Source of the DNA: an uncultured Coriobacteriaceae bacterium
GTDB lineage: Bacteria > Actinomycetota > Coriobacteriia > Coriobacteriales > Coriobacteriaceae
Direction: 5' to 3'
Length of the DNA: 64,000 nucleotides
Assembly: GCA_944321435.1 (NCBI GenBank)
Contig: CALULH010000002.1
Location: 62,001-126,000 of the forward strand
The notes beneath the pieces were generated by a model. That model did no database searches and was not told where the DNA came from. It saw nothing but the letters and a program-made list of their open reading frames with translations. Of this stretch, positions 36,101 to 45,463 are shown piece by piece. Both the position numbers and the translations under genes were made by a program. Positions within the stretch are counted from its first letter, which is position 1. Each line of letters opens with the position of its first letter.

Positions 36101-37154
36101 CGCGGGCGTCCGCCAGCTGGTCCCGCGCGTCGGCAAGCTCCTGCTTGCCGCTGTCGACCTCGCGCTGGCCCTCGTCGATCGTCTGCTGGCCGTCGGCCCT
36201 GACTTCGGCCAGGCGGACGCTGCCCCGGCCGGCAAGCAGGTCCTGCAGCTGCGCGCGATGCGCGTGGACGGCGTCGTCGTAGGCATCGGAGTAAGGATCC
36301 AGGTCCGCCGTGTCGTCGAAGGTGAGGCGCGCGGTCATGTACACGTCGGAGTCGAAGGCGCTCTTGTCAACCACCGCGTAGCCGTCGAGCTCGCCAGAGC
36401 CCGCCGTGGATTCTCCACGCGTGACCTGGGAGACGATCTCCGCAGAGTTAACGAAGCCCACCACCGTGAAGGAGTCCCGCTTGAGCACGGTATTGCCCCG
36501 CGCGTCCGCCTTCTCCGTCAGCGCGACGGTATCCCCCAGCGCGTAGTCGTCCTCCCACGCGCTGTCCAAGGCGATCTCGTCGGCGGCCTCGGGCATGCGG
36601 CCGGACGCGACCTCGTACCGCGACACCTCCTCGGGCGCGGACTGCACGCGCACGCTGGCGTTGGTGCCGCCGATCACGACGTCTTTCAGGTAGCCGTACT
36701 CAACCTGGCGCAAACCGGAGACCTGCTCGATAAGCGCCGCGTCCTCGTCGGTCAGGCCGTAGTCGCCGATTACCGTGATGTCGGCGGCGTTGAGGTCGTT
36801 GAAGTAGGCGCTCCCCGCCGCGCGCATATCCGGGCCGGCAACCTTAAGGCCCACCAGCGCAAACGAGCCGAGCGCCATGAGGCCCACGATGGAGAGGAAG
36901 CGCCCCTTGGACCCCTTGACGGTGCGCCAGATCATGCGCCGCAGCATGCGGAGCCTGCCCGTGCGGCGCGGGGACGGGGTTCGGGGCTCCGGCGATGCGC
37001 CGCGCGCGGGCACGGCGGCCGGCGCCTCTCGCCTATGCGACCCGTGGCCGGCATGCCCTTCTCGCCCCGCAGCTCCCGCCGTCGCGGCGGCCGGTGCTTC
37101 TCGCCCGCCTGCCGCCTGGGACTGCTCGGGCCTATCTGCGTTCAGCGCTGCCAT
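33174..37154 (-). CDS. FtsX/MacB-type ABC permease with giant coiled coil
   Basis: 1326 residues. After an Ala/Pro-rich N-terminus comes a membrane helix (FLSIVGLMALGSFALVGL), an extracellular segment, then about 540 residues of Ala/Gln/Glu-rich coiled coil (about 320-860; units such as QQTIDEGQREVDSGKQELAD), three membrane helices, a MacB-like periplasmic domain and a last helix block (IVASMLAIVILYNLTTINVS). The family exists in Firmicutes and Coriobacteria, and the coiled coil resembles YhgE/Pip-type proteins. ATG 37154 with GGGGAGG upstream, 11 bp after the ATPase gene. It probably moves or shears a substrate outside the membrane; substrate unknown. Confidence 0.85.
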   Translation of the reverse strand: MAALNADRPEQSQAAGGREAPAAATAGAAGREGHAGHGSHRREAPAAVPARGASPEPRTPSPRRTGRLRMLRRMIWRTVKGSKGRFLSIVGLMALGSFALVGLKVAGPDMRAAGSAYFNDLNAADITVIGDYGLTDEDAALIEQVSGLRQVEYGYLKDVVIGGTNASVRVQSAPEEVSRYEVASGRMPEAADEIALDSAWEDDYALGDTVALTEKADARGNTVLKRDSFTVVGFVNSAEIVSQVTRGESTAGSGELDGYAVVDKSAFDSDVYMTARLTFDDTADLDPYSDAYDDAVHAHRAQLQDLLAGRGSVRLAEVRADGQQTIDEGQREVDSGKQELADARDQLADARAQLDDGAARITQAEGTLADALAAARGELASGQAQITAGKAELADARQQLADKSAQLDAAWAQINAGQQAYDNGAAELAAQQRVYDEGVAAAEAAACTLASQEEQYSQGCAQAEEARSQIAAGEKDLADQQADLDAKSQQLEAGKSGYADAASQSAAAADGAAARVSALEDQIAEVQAQLAQEGLADDERAQLENQAAQLAADLDAARQAQEQAEAACAQAQAAYEAYLEDTYNPGAAQIAAGQEQLDAAAARLAASKDELAAKESQLAAAADALDQGRAQLAAVQGQLEDAAAQLTDGRATLAASGQRLSQARLQAQDGAAQLEAARAQAASAADLLAQKEAELAAGYQAYAATSASYEEQLDAARAELAQQEKAYQEALDAYNREAPGAEEDIARAEADLAEAREKLAKMAQPSYSLYGRREVPGGDGYAIYQTVSEIVDALANVFPIFLYFVAALVTFTTMTRMVDEERINTGTLKALGYGDAEVMRVFLVYGFAASTLGSLAGIIAGHTVLPLIVYAAYGAKFSLPAIALTFDPAVSAIALALGYASAVLPAYLSAKRELLARPADLLLPKPPADGSKILLERITPVWSRLSFTHKVTARNIFRYKKRMLMTIFGVAGAVVLLVAGFGTQYSISGISDEQFGRLVNYDMIVAESATATDAEKEEVAGLLASDEVTRTLPVYYENVTCAAGARGDEQDITVIVPDDPDELAGYITLQERVSGAPIAFDDDAAVLSERIADLMGVGVGDTFTVTDAGGMERTLTCTGVAEMYMGHFLFVGKAAYQEAFGAPYAQNAHLVTLADGSLDNVNHMASSFMELPGVEGIQQNTSLITMIATIVDSLNMIMVVLIIVASMLAIVILYNLTTINVSERIRELSTIKVLGFFDKEVTLYIYRETILLTLIGIVVGWVMGVWFRNYIITVVPPDNVMFDPSFAPYVFAIPLVIVSAITAVLGLVVHRRLRDVDMLQALKSVE

Positions 37155-37165
37155 AACCGCCTCCC

Positions 37166-37867
37166 CTACCATTCGATGGAGGCGATATCCGCCGGGCTGG
37201 GATTGCGTTCGATGCCGACCACGTGGGCGTCGCGCATGCGGATCACGCGGTCCCCGATGGGGGCCAGCGCGGCGTTGTGCGTCACGATGAGGGTGGTGGC
37301 GCCGTGCACGCGGCACATGTCCTGCAGGATCTGCAGCACCTGCTTGCCGGTAGCGTAGTCCAGCGCGCCTGTGGGCTCGTCGCACAGCAGGATCTTGGGG
37401 TTCTTGGCAACGGCGCGGGCAATGGCCACGCGTTGCTGCTCGCCGCCGGAAAGCTGCGCGGGGAAGTTGTTGATGCGGTGGGAGAGCCCCACGAGCCTGA
37501 GCACCTCCGCGGGGTCCTGTGCATCGCGCACGATCTCGCTTGCCAGCTCGACGTTTTCCTTGGCGGTGAGGTTGCCCACCAAGTTGTAGAACTGGAAGAC
37601 GAACCCCACGTCCGTGCGGCGGTACGCGGTGAGCTCGCGGCGGCTCATGCGCGCGATGTCGCGGCCGTCAACCACTACGCGGCCCTCGTCGGGACTGTCC
37701 ATGCCGCCCAGGATGTTGAGGAGCGTGGACTTGCCCGCTCCGGACGCGCCCAGGATGATCACGAGCTCGCCCCTCTCAACCGAGAACGTCACGTCGTTGT
37801 TGGCGATGATCTCGGTACCGCCCGTATGGTACCGGCGGTACATGTGCTCCACGTCTATGTAGGCCAT
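37166..37867 (-). CDS. MacB/LolD-type ABC transporter ATPase
   Basis: 233 residues with Walker [11 protein letters not shown]-loop FVFQFYNL, signature [14 protein letters not shown], Walker [13 protein letters not shown] and switch HNAAL. It energises the large permease encoded 11 bp downstream. The gene is divergent from a tetR gene, and a 29-bp palindrome between them (37968-37996) is the likely operator. Confidence 0.95.
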   Translation of the reverse strand: MAYIDVEHMYRRYHTGGTEIIANNDVTFSVERGELVIILGASGAGKSTLLNILGGMDSPDEGRVVVDGRDIARMSRRELTAYRRTDVGFVFQFYNLVGNLTAKENVELASEIVRDAQDPAEVLRLVGLSHRINNFPAQLSGGEQQRVAIARAVAKNPKILLCDEPTGALDYATGKQVLQILQDMCRVHGATTLIVTHNAALAPIGDRVIRMRDAHVVGIERNPSPADIASIEW

Positions 37868-37967
37868 GCAAGCCCCTTTCTTTCCCGCGGCGCCGCGCAG
37901 CCCCGCTCGGAGCGGGTGCCGGCGCCGCGTGCGCCCAGCGGCGCTGTTACGCTGATTCCCGTTTTAG

Positions 37968-37996
37968 GCTTAAATAAACAACATGTTGATTTAAGC
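37968..37996. promoter_or_regulatory. Palindromic operator between ABC and tetR genes
   Basis: GCTTAAAT...CAACATGTTG...ATTTAAGC: an imperfect 29-bp palindrome centred on CAACATGTTG, in an AT-rich island within GC-rich DNA. Position between divergent genes and the symmetry fit a TetR dimer-pair site. The rest of 37868-38201 holds no coding frame that I trust. Confidence 0.75.
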
Positions 37997-38201
37997 GTGG
38001 CGCTATTCTAGAGTTGAGGCAGGGGCGGTTCAATAAACAGAATGCGTCAAAGCGTCGAGATAGCCATATCTGCGCCACAGAGCTGAAAACGCCGTGCTGC
38101 GCGAGCACGACGCACGAGCGCGGTGGCCAGATCGCTTGCGCGGCAAGCGGCGCGCCTGCGCCGCAGACGCGCCGCCGCTCCGTAGACGGAAGGGGAAGAG
38201 C

Positions 38202-38954
38202 ATGGCCGAGAAGCGCAACACCGCCACGCGCGGCAACATCAAGCGTGCGTTCACCGAGCTTATGGCCGAAAAGGGGCTCGACGCGCTTTCGATCAGCGAC
38301 ATCGCACGGCGGGCGGGCATCAACCGCGGCACGGTCTACTTGCATTTCACCGACAAGTACGACCTCATGCGCCAGCTTGAGGACGACGCGTTGGCGCACT
38401 TGGGCGAGCTGATCTTCCCCGCCAACGAAACGCAGGGAGGCAGCGGCGATGGGGCGGGCGGGGAAACCGGGGACGAGCCCGACGAGGCCCGTGCCGGAGC
38501 CGACGGCGGGGCCGCCGAGGAAAAGGCCCCTGCCCCGGAAAGCAAGCGCGGCGAAGCGAGCGCAGAGGACCGCGCGGACGGACGCGGCGCGCCGCCTGCG
38601 TCCGAGGAGCCCGACAAGTTCGTATCCGACACGGCGATCCTGCGGGGGCTTCGCTCTATTCAGGAGGATCGGGCGTTTTTCACGGCGCTGGTCGGCCCCG
38701 GCGGCGACGCGCAGTTCGCCGAGAAGTTCAAGCAGGTGATGGGCGAGCGCCTTCTGGCCGAAGTGCAGCGGTCCGACACGCTCACGGTCAATACGCACGG
38801 CATCCCCGCGGAATACGCACGGGAGATCGCCTTGGGCAGCATCATGGCCGTGGTTCTGCTCTGGCTCAAGAAGGGGGCTGAGGAGCCCTGCGAGCTTATC
38901 GCCAGCATGATCGGCAAGGCCAAGCGCCTGTCGCCCTACGACCTGCTGGGCTAA
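38202..38954 (+). CDS. TetR-family regulator with a low-complexity insertion
   Basis: 250 residues. The N-terminal HTH (about 8-55) contains LSISDIARRAGINRGTVYLH, typical of TetR. A 65-residue Gly/Ala/Glu/Asp-rich segment follows (about 70-135; for example GGSGDGAGGETGDEPDEARA), then a helical ligand-type domain. The insert is unusual for TetR. GGAAGGGGAAG precedes ATG 38202. It is divergent from the ABC pair and probably represses it and itself at 37968-37996. Confidence 0.88.
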   Translation: MAEKRNTATRGNIKRAFTELMAEKGLDALSISDIARRAGINRGTVYLHFTDKYDLMRQLEDDALAHLGELIFPANETQGGSGDGAGGETGDEPDEARAGADGGAAEEKAPAPESKRGEASAEDRADGRGAPPASEEPDKFVSDTAILRGLRSIQEDRAFFTALVGPGGDAQFAEKFKQVMGERLLAEVQRSDTLTVNTHGIPAEYAREIALGSIMAVVLLWLKKGAEEPCELIASMIGKAKRLSPYDLLG

Positions 38955-38971
38955 GAAGGCGCGGCGAGGCG

Positions 38972-39295
38972 CTAGTGCGCGCGGGCGTCGAGCTCGCCGG
39001 CGAGCTCGTCTAAGGTGACGCCGCTGGCATGACACACCACCAGCAGGTGGTAGATGAGGTCGGCGGCCTCGTAGCGAACATGGTCGTGGTCCTGGTCCTT
39101 GACGGCGAGCGCGACCTCGCAGGCCTCCTCCACGACCTTCTTCAGGCGGTAATCCTCCGGCCCCTTGAGCAGGCGCGCGGTGTAGCTCTCCTCAGGGCTG
39201 ATGCCCGAGGCGTCGCGCTGGGCGATAACCTCCGCCAGCTTGGCGAGCGTGGCCCCGATATTGCCGGGCTTGACGTTTGCCGTTCTCTCTCCCAT
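38972..39295 (-). CDS. hisE: HisE, phosphoribosyl-ATP pyrophosphatase
   Basis: 107 residues, with the MazG-like core EESYTARLLKGPEDYRLKKV, EEACEVALA and YEAADLIYHLLV holding the Glu/Asp metal ligands. It hydrolyses PR-ATP to PR-AMP, step 2 of histidine synthesis. ATG 39295 with AAAGGAGA upstream. Last gene of the his operon; the convergent tetR ends 17 bp away and I see no clear terminator between. Confidence 0.95.
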   Translation of the reverse strand: MGERTANVKPGNIGATLAKLAEVIAQRDASGISPEESYTARLLKGPEDYRLKKVVEEACEVALAVKDQDHDHVRYEAADLIYHLLVVCHASGVTLDELAGELDARAH

Positions 39296-39412
39296 ACGAT
39301 TCTCCTTTGAAACAAAATGACGGGTTGCACGGAAAACAAGGACGCACGGGATCAGGTGGGCAAGAAGAACGCAGCTTCGACCGCAAACCCTCCGCGCGAT
39401 CATCCTCCGGCG

Positions 39413-39733
39413 CTAGCCGTCCAAGCGGTTGAAGAAGCAGGTGCGGTTACCCGTGTGGCAGGCCGGGCCCGGAGAGTCGACTTTCACCAGGAGCGTATCG
39501 GCGTCGCAGTCGGCCCAAAGCTCCTTGACGTGCTGCATGTTGCCGCTGGTGGCGCCCTTGTTCCAATACTCCTGGCGGCTGCGGCTCCAAAACCACGTGG
39601 TGCCCGACTCGAGCGTCCGGCGGATGGACTCCGCGTTCATCCACGCGACCATGAGCACCTCGCCGGTATCGCACTGCTGCACCACGCACGGAATGAGTCC
39701 CTGCGCATCGTACTTGAGGTTTTCGATATCCAT
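39413..39733 (-). CDS. hisI: HisI, phosphoribosyl-AMP cyclohydrolase
   Basis: 106 residues, [20 protein letters not shown] onward, with VAWMNAES, the metal-binding DCDADT, and zinc Cys residues in [15 protein letters not shown]. Opens the purine ring of PR-AMP, step 3. ATG 39733 has AAGGGTT upstream. Separate from hisE, while many bacteria fuse the two. Confidence 0.95.
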   Translation of the reverse strand: MDIENLKYDAQGLIPCVVQQCDTGEVLMVAWMNAESIRRTLESGTTWFWSRSRQEYWNKGATSGNMQHVKELWADCDADTLLVKVDSPGPACHTGNRTCFFNRLDG

Positions 39734-39917
39734 GCCAACCCTTTCTCTGCCGTGCGCCTTGGGAACAGAACCGCCCGCGCCGCGCGAGCATGCGGAGCCG
39801 CCCGGGCAACGAAACCGCCTTTCGCCATGCAAGCGCGTGCGGGACGGCGCCGCTTTATGCCCCGTGCGTCCTAAGCGGGCTCCACGGCGCCAAACGACCC
39901 CGCCCAAATGCAGCCGC

Positions 39918-40783
<866 letters not shown>

Positions 40784-40790
<7 letters not shown>

Positions 40791-41578
40791 GCGCGCTCCT
40801 TTCCCGCATCGGCGGCGCCGGCAGAGGGCCCGTCCGGCTCGGCGCCCTGCGCCGCGGCCAGCGCCTCGGCCAGGGTGAAGTTGCCCTCGTAAAGCGCGCG
40901 GCCGGTAATGGCTCCCTCGATAACCTCAGGGCCCGCCGCGGCCAGCGCGCGAATATCGTCCAGCGTCGAGATGCCGCCCGAGGCAACCACGGGAAAGCCC
41001 GCCAGATCGGCCACGCGGCGGTAAGCGTCCACGTCGATGCCGGTCTGCATGCCGTCGCGCGCGATGTCGGTGAACACCAGGTGCCTGAACCCCAGCTCGG
41101 ACAGGTGGCCCACCACCTCGGCCAGGCTCGGGGCCACCGCGTCGCGCCAGCCGTTGACCCTGACCTGCCCGTTCTGCGCGGCGACGTCGGCCACCAGCAA
41201 ATCCCCGAAGGCCCGCGCCGCAACCTCGGCAAAACCCGGCTCCAGCACCAGCACGGTGCCCAGCGCAATGCGCTTGCAGCCCAGCCCGGCCAGCTCGTCA
41301 ATGCGCGCGAGCGACCTTACGCCGCCGCCCACATCGATGGACAGGCCCGGCACCTGGCAGATGCTGCGGATGGCGGCCGCGTTGGCGGCGCGCGCCGCCT
41401 CGTCCTCCTCAAGCGTGGACGACAAGTCCACCACGTGCAGCCACGTGGCCCCCTGGCGCGCAAAATCCTGCGCCACGGCCACGGGGTCCTCGGAGTACAC
41501 CGTCATGCGGCTGCGGTCCCCGCGCTCCAGGCGCACCACCTTGCCGCCGATAAGGTCAATTGCGGGAAAGAGGATCAC
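40784..41578 (-). CDS. hisA: HisA, ProFAR isomerase
   Basis: 264 residues, [20 protein letters not shown] onward, barrel fold with the catalytic Asp8 in AIDL and FTDIARDGM (second Asp), plus ASGGIST. Step 4 of the pathway. A C-terminal Ala/Gly tail of 20 residues is extra. hisF overlaps its end by 7 nt. Confidence 0.95.
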
Positions 41579-41652
41579 TGCCTCGCTCCTTTCCTTCCGC
41601 GCGCTCCACCCGGCCGCAGCCCCAAGGCGCCGCAGGGCGGGGCGCGTGCGCG

Positions 41653-42498
41653 CTAGCGCCGGCCCGCCACCAGCCGCACGAAGTTCGCCAAGATCTCATG
41701 CCCCTGGGCCGAGGACTTCTCGGGATGAAACTGGCACCCGTACAGGTTGCCGCGGTGCACCACCGACCCAAACGTGCGTGCGTAAAACGTCTGCGCCGCC
41801 ACGTCGGCGGGGACAACGTCGTCCCCTAGCGCGTACGAATGCGTGAAGTACATGTTGGCGCCCTCGGCAAAACCCGCGAGCAGCGGGCACGCGCGCCCGT
41901 GATCGGTCAGGTGCACCTGGTCCCAGCCCACGTGCGGCACCTTCAGGCGGTCGGCGGGCAGCCGCGTGCACGACCCCCGCAGCAGCCCCAGGCCCCGCAC
42001 CCAGCGGTGCCCCGCGGCGCTGAAGACCGTGCCCGGCTCCAGCCCCGCGCCAAGCTCGTCGCGCGGCGGGACCGCAGGGCAAGGGGCGCCGGCGGGCGCC
42101 GGGGATCCGTCGGCCGGGTGGGCGCCGTACGTGCCGCCCTTATCGCCCGCGGAAGACGCGGCGAACCCGGGGCCGCCGTCCGCCTCGACCGCATCCGGAA
42201 CGCCTTCGTCGCCACGGTCGAACAGCAGCTGGAGCCCCAGGCAAATGCCCAGAAACGGCGTGCCGTGCCCGCCCGCGACCACCTCTATGACGGCCTGGTC
42301 CTGGCCGCTTGCGCGCATGAAGGCAATGGCGTCGTAAAACGACCCCACGCCCGGCAGCACCAACCCGTCGGCCGCGCGGATGGCCGCCGGATCGTCGGTC
42401 ACCGTTGCGCGGGCGCCGGCACGCGCCAGGCCGCGCGCCACACTGGAGAGGTTTCCCTTGTGGTAGTCGATAACCGCGATGGTGGGTTGTGCAGCCAT
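41653..42498 (-). CDS. hisH: HisH, imidazole glycerol phosphate synthase glutaminase subunit
   Basis: 281 residues; class I glutaminase with the nucleophile in FLGICLGLQLLF and the His-Glu pair in YGCQFHPEKSS. The family is about 200-210 residues; here about 65 residues of Gly/Ala/Pro-rich sequence are inserted after the nucleophile elbow (about 100-165; AHPADGSPAPAGAPCPAVPP). It supplies ammonia to HisF. ATG 42498, GAAAGGAAG upstream. Confidence 0.93.
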   Translation of the reverse strand: MAAQPTIAVIDYHKGNLSSVARGLARAGARATVTDDPAAIRAADGLVLPGVGSFYDAIAFMRASGQDQAVIEVVAGGHGTPFLGICLGLQLLFDRGDEGVPDAVEADGGPGFAASSAGDKGGTYGAHPADGSPAPAGAPCPAVPPRDELGAGLEPGTVFSAAGHRWVRGLGLLRGSCTRLPADRLKVPHVGWDQVHLTDHGRACPLLAGFAEGANMYFTHSYALGDDVVPADVAAQTFYARTFGSVVHRGNLYGCQFHPEKSSAQGHEILANFVRLVAGRR

Positions 42499-42802
42499 GC
42501 GCGCTTCCTTTCGTGCGAGAAGAGCCCGTGAGGACCGTTGCGAACCGCTCCATTGTCAACGCCGCGGCATGCCGCGCGCAACCGGTTGCGCGAGGATGTA
42601 ACAATTGCCCGACGCAAAGCGAGCACGTCGCCCGCCCTTGGGGGCTTGCCAGGGGCCTGCCATTGCCTGCCATTGGGGACGGGTACCGTTGGCAGACGTC
42701 TGTCTGCCAACGGTACCCGTCCCCAATGGCAGGCGGCACCCATCCCCAATGGCAGACCGTGGCGCGGGCGGCGGGGCGGCCGGGCAAAACGGGCGGCCCG
42801 CT
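42499..42802. other. Gap between hisB and hisH
   Basis: 304 bp without a credible gene. It contains the 68-bp perfect palindrome at 42666-42733, an extra CCTGCCATT copy before it and a degenerate CACCCATCCCCAATGGCAG after it. If the his genes are one transcript, this hairpin lies inside it. Confidence 0.7.
42666..42733. repeat. Perfect 32-bp inverted repeat
   Basis: Arms 42666-42697 and 42702-42733 are perfectly complementary with loop GTCT. The outer part is the ACCCGTCCCCAATGGCAG unit seen at 33123 and 33151; the inner part contains GTACCGTTGGCAGAC. There is no T-run, so it is not a classic terminator. Confidence 0.9.
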
Positions 42803-44329
42803 TTAGAGCGAGCCCTTGGTCGAGGGGATGCCCGTCACGCGGGGGTCGAGCTCGCAGGCGCGCCGCATGGCGCGGCCCGCGGCCTTGAACGCCGCTTCGA
42901 TGATGTGGTGGCTGTTGGCGCCGGCCAGCTCGCGCACATGCAGGGTGGCCCGGGCGTCGCGCGCAAAGGCGTAGAAGAACTCCACCGCCAGCTCGGTGTC
43001 GAAAGTGCCCACGCGCTCGGTGGGCAGCGGCAGCGTGCAGTATGCCTGGCCGCGGCCGGACAGGTCGACCACGGCCTGAACCAGGGCCTCGTCCAATGGC
43101 ACGGCAACGTCGGCAAAGCGCGTAACGCCGCGCTTGTCGCCCAGCGCCTCCGCAAAGGCCTGGCCCAGCACGATGCCCGTGTCCTCCACGGTGTGGTGCG
43201 CGTCCACCTCGACGTCGCCGGTGGCCTCGACGGTCAGGTCAAAGAGGCCGTGGCGGCAGAAGGCATCCAGCATGTGGTCGAAGAACGGCACGCCCGTGGA
43301 GATCTGCGCGGTGCCGGAGCCGTCCAGATCGAGCTCGATCCGGATGTCGGTCTCGCCCGTGGCGCGCTGCACGCTGGCCGTGCGATGCGGGGCGGGCTCG
43401 GCATCCTTCTTGGGGCGGCGGCTACGCGTGCGGCGGGCGGGCTTTTTCTTGGGAGCGTCCTTCTCGCCCGCGCGGGCAAGCTCGTCGGTAGGCTCGGGCT
43501 CGGGCGAGAAGAGCGCCGGCGTGGTCCCCACCGGCGTGTCGTCCGTGAGCTCGGGCGCGGCGGGAGCGGCGACATCCTCATCCGCGGCGGAAACGGAGCT
43601 GTCCTCCGCATCGGCCTCGGCGGGCGCGGGCTCCACCGTGCTGCTCGGGACGGCGTCCGCTGCGCCAGCGGCAGGCGCGGGCGCAGCCTCGCCGGCATCC
43701 GCGCCCAGCGGCACGCCGTCGGTAGACTCAACCGTCACGTCCGTGAGCTCGATGGAGGCCTCGGCGGAGACGGGCGGCTCGGCGCCCAACGCGCGGGACG
43801 CCTCCTCGACGGCGCCCAGAAAATCCGTCGGGGCCGGTTCGGCAACGGCGCTCGCCTCAGACGCGCGGAAGTCGGACACACCCGGCACCTCGCCAAACGC
43901 GGGCAGCGCGGACGGCGCCGCGTCAAAGTCCGCCGACGAGCCGTCATACGCGGCAAGATCCGCCGGAGCAGCGGGGGCGGCAAAATCCGTGACGCCCGGC
44001 ATCTCAACCGGAGCCGGCGCAGGTTCCTCCAACGCAGCCGGCGCCACCGAAGCCGACGCGCCGTACCCCGCCAGGGCAGCGTCATCGTACGCAGGATCCT
44101 CCGGCATGATCACGCCGCCGGCAAAGACGCCGTTCTCACCCGGAGCGTACTGCCCGCCATACGGATCCGCCGCGTGCGCATCGTACTGGTCGGCTGCGTA
44201 AGCGTCCAGCATGTCGTCGGCGGTGAGCGCGCTGGCCACGGGCTCAGGCGCGGGCGCGGCCGACGGCGCCGCTCCGTACACCGAACGGCCGCGCGGGGCC
44301 TCCTTGCGCTGCTTGCGGTAAATAGTCAT
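42803..44329 (-). CDS. hisB: HisB, imidazoleglycerol-phosphate dehydratase with a 310-residue N-terminal extension
   Basis: 508 residues against about 195-200 for the enzyme. The catalytic domain starts near residue 314 and is complete, with FFDHMLDAF, DAHHTVEDTGI and NSHHIIEAAFKA metal-binding motifs. The first 310 residues are Ala/Pro/Glu/Asp-rich, without transmembrane or recognisable domains, ending in a basic KKKPARRTRSRRPKK stretch. The ATG at 44329 has a GGAAGGAG site, and no good internal start with a strong site is evident, so the extension is probably translated. It performs step 6; there is no phosphatase domain. Confidence 0.92.
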   Translation of the reverse strand: MTIYRKQRKEAPRGRSVYGAAPSAAPAPEPVASALTADDMLDAYAADQYDAHAADPYGGQYAPGENGVFAGGVIMPEDPAYDDAALAGYGASASVAPAALEEPAPAPVEMPGVTDFAAPAAPADLAAYDGSSADFDAAPSALPAFGEVPGVSDFRASEASAVAEPAPTDFLGAVEEASRALGAEPPVSAEASIELTDVTVESTDGVPLGADAGEAAPAPAAGAADAVPSSTVEPAPAEADAEDSSVSAADEDVAAPAAPELTDDTPVGTTPALFSPEPEPTDELARAGEKDAPKKKPARRTRSRRPKKDAEPAPHRTASVQRATGETDIRIELDLDGSGTAQISTGVPFFDHMLDAFCRHGLFDLTVEATGDVEVDAHHTVEDTGIVLGQAFAEALGDKRGVTRFADVAVPLDEALVQAVVDLSGRGQAYCTLPLPTERVGTFDTELAVEFFYAFARDARATLHVRELAGANSHHIIEAAFKAAGRAMRRACELDPRVTGIPSTKGSL

Positions 44330-44359
44330 CGGGGCTCCTTCCCTGCCGCGCCCGCCATG

Positions 44360-45463
44360 CTACGCCTCGCTCAAAACCAGCACCCTGAGCGCTGCCAGCA
44401 GCGCGTCGTTCTCCATCGGGGTGCCCACGGTCAGGCGCAGGCAGTCGGCCAGGCCCGGCGCATATGAAAAGTCGCGCACCAGTATAGAGTACTCGTCGCG
44501 CAGGCGCTCGCGCACCCGGCTGGCGCCCGGCATGCGCACAAGCAGGAAGTTGCCCTGGCTCGGCCAGACAACGAGCCCCGCCTGCGCGAACTCGCGGCGG
44601 CTCAGGCGTCGGAACAGGCGCTCGCGCTCGGAGCGGATGAGCTCCACCACCGGCCCAAACGCCGCGCGGGACCGCATCGCCGCCAGCGCGGCGACCTGCG
44701 TGAGAACGTTCACCGAGTAGATCTGGCGGATGGCGCCGAAGGCGTCGATCACATCGGGCGCGGCCAAGACGTAACCGCAGCGGATGCCGGCCTCCCCAAA
44801 CGCCTTGGACAGCGTGTGCAGGATCACCAGGTTGGGGCAGTCGGCCAGCAACGGCTCCGCCGAGGCATCCTTCTCGGCAAACTCCCCGTATGCCTCGTCG
44901 ATCATCACCAAGCCCGGGCAGGCCTCGCACACTTGGCGCACCAGGTCGGCGGGCAGCACGTCGCCGGTCGGGTTGTTGGGCGAGGTCAAGATGACCAGCT
45001 GCGACGCCCGCGCCGCGTCAACCAGCGCCGCGGCGTCCGGCAGGAAGGTCTCCGGGTCGCGCCAGACGCGCGCCAGGTCGGTCTGCACCAACGAGGCGAA
45101 GAACGCGTACTCGCTGAAGTCGGGCGGGCAGGTCAGAAGCGTGCGCCCCGGGCCGCCAAACGCCAGCAGGAAGTTGTAGAGCAGCTCGTCGCCGCCGTTG
45201 CCCACGCAGACGTTCTCGCGCGCCACGCCGTGCCACGCGGCCAGCTCGTCGCGCAGCTCGTTGGACATGGGGTCCGGGTAGCGGTTGAGCGGCACGCAGG
45301 ACAGCGCCGCGTTGATCTCGGCGCGGACCTCGTGCGGCATGGGGTAGGTGTTCTCATTGGCCGAAAGGTTGATGCGCGTGGGCGTGAAGTTGGGGTCGTA
45401 GGGCTCGATGCCCGCCAGGTGCGGCTGCACCAGCGCGCGCATGCGCTCCGAAAGCTCCGCCAT
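44360..45463 (-). CDS. hisC: HisC, histidinol-phosphate aminotransferase
   Basis: 367 residues; PLP class I/II fold with NLSANENTYPMP, TSPNNPTGD, DEAYGEF and the PLP lysine in TLSKAFGEAGIRCGY. Transfers an amino group from glutamate to imidazole acetol phosphate. Its ATG overlaps the hisD stop by 1 nt (TAATG), indicating coupling. Confidence 0.95.
   Translation of the reverse strand: MAELSERMRALVQPHLAGIEPYDPNFTPTRINLSANENTYPMPHEVRAEINAALSCVPLNRYPDPMSNELRDELAAWHGVARENVCVGNGGDELLYNFLLAFGGPGRTLLTCPPDFSEYAFFASLVQTDLARVWRDPETFLPDAAALVDAARASQLVILTSPNNPTGDVLPADLVRQVCEACPGLVMIDEAYGEFAEKDASAEPLLADCPNLVILHTLSKAFGEAGIRCGYVLAAPDVIDAFGAIRQIYSVNVLTQVAALAAMRSRAAFGPVVELIRSERERLFRRLSRREFAQAGLVVWPSQGNFLLVRMPGASRVRERLRDEYSILVRDFSYAPGLADCLRLTVGTPMENDALLAALRVLVLSEA

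Noticed and set aside
42140..42787. Minus-strand frame across the 42.7-kb palindrome
   Set aside because: It runs through the palindrome and a shadow of hisH, with no domain or ribosome site.
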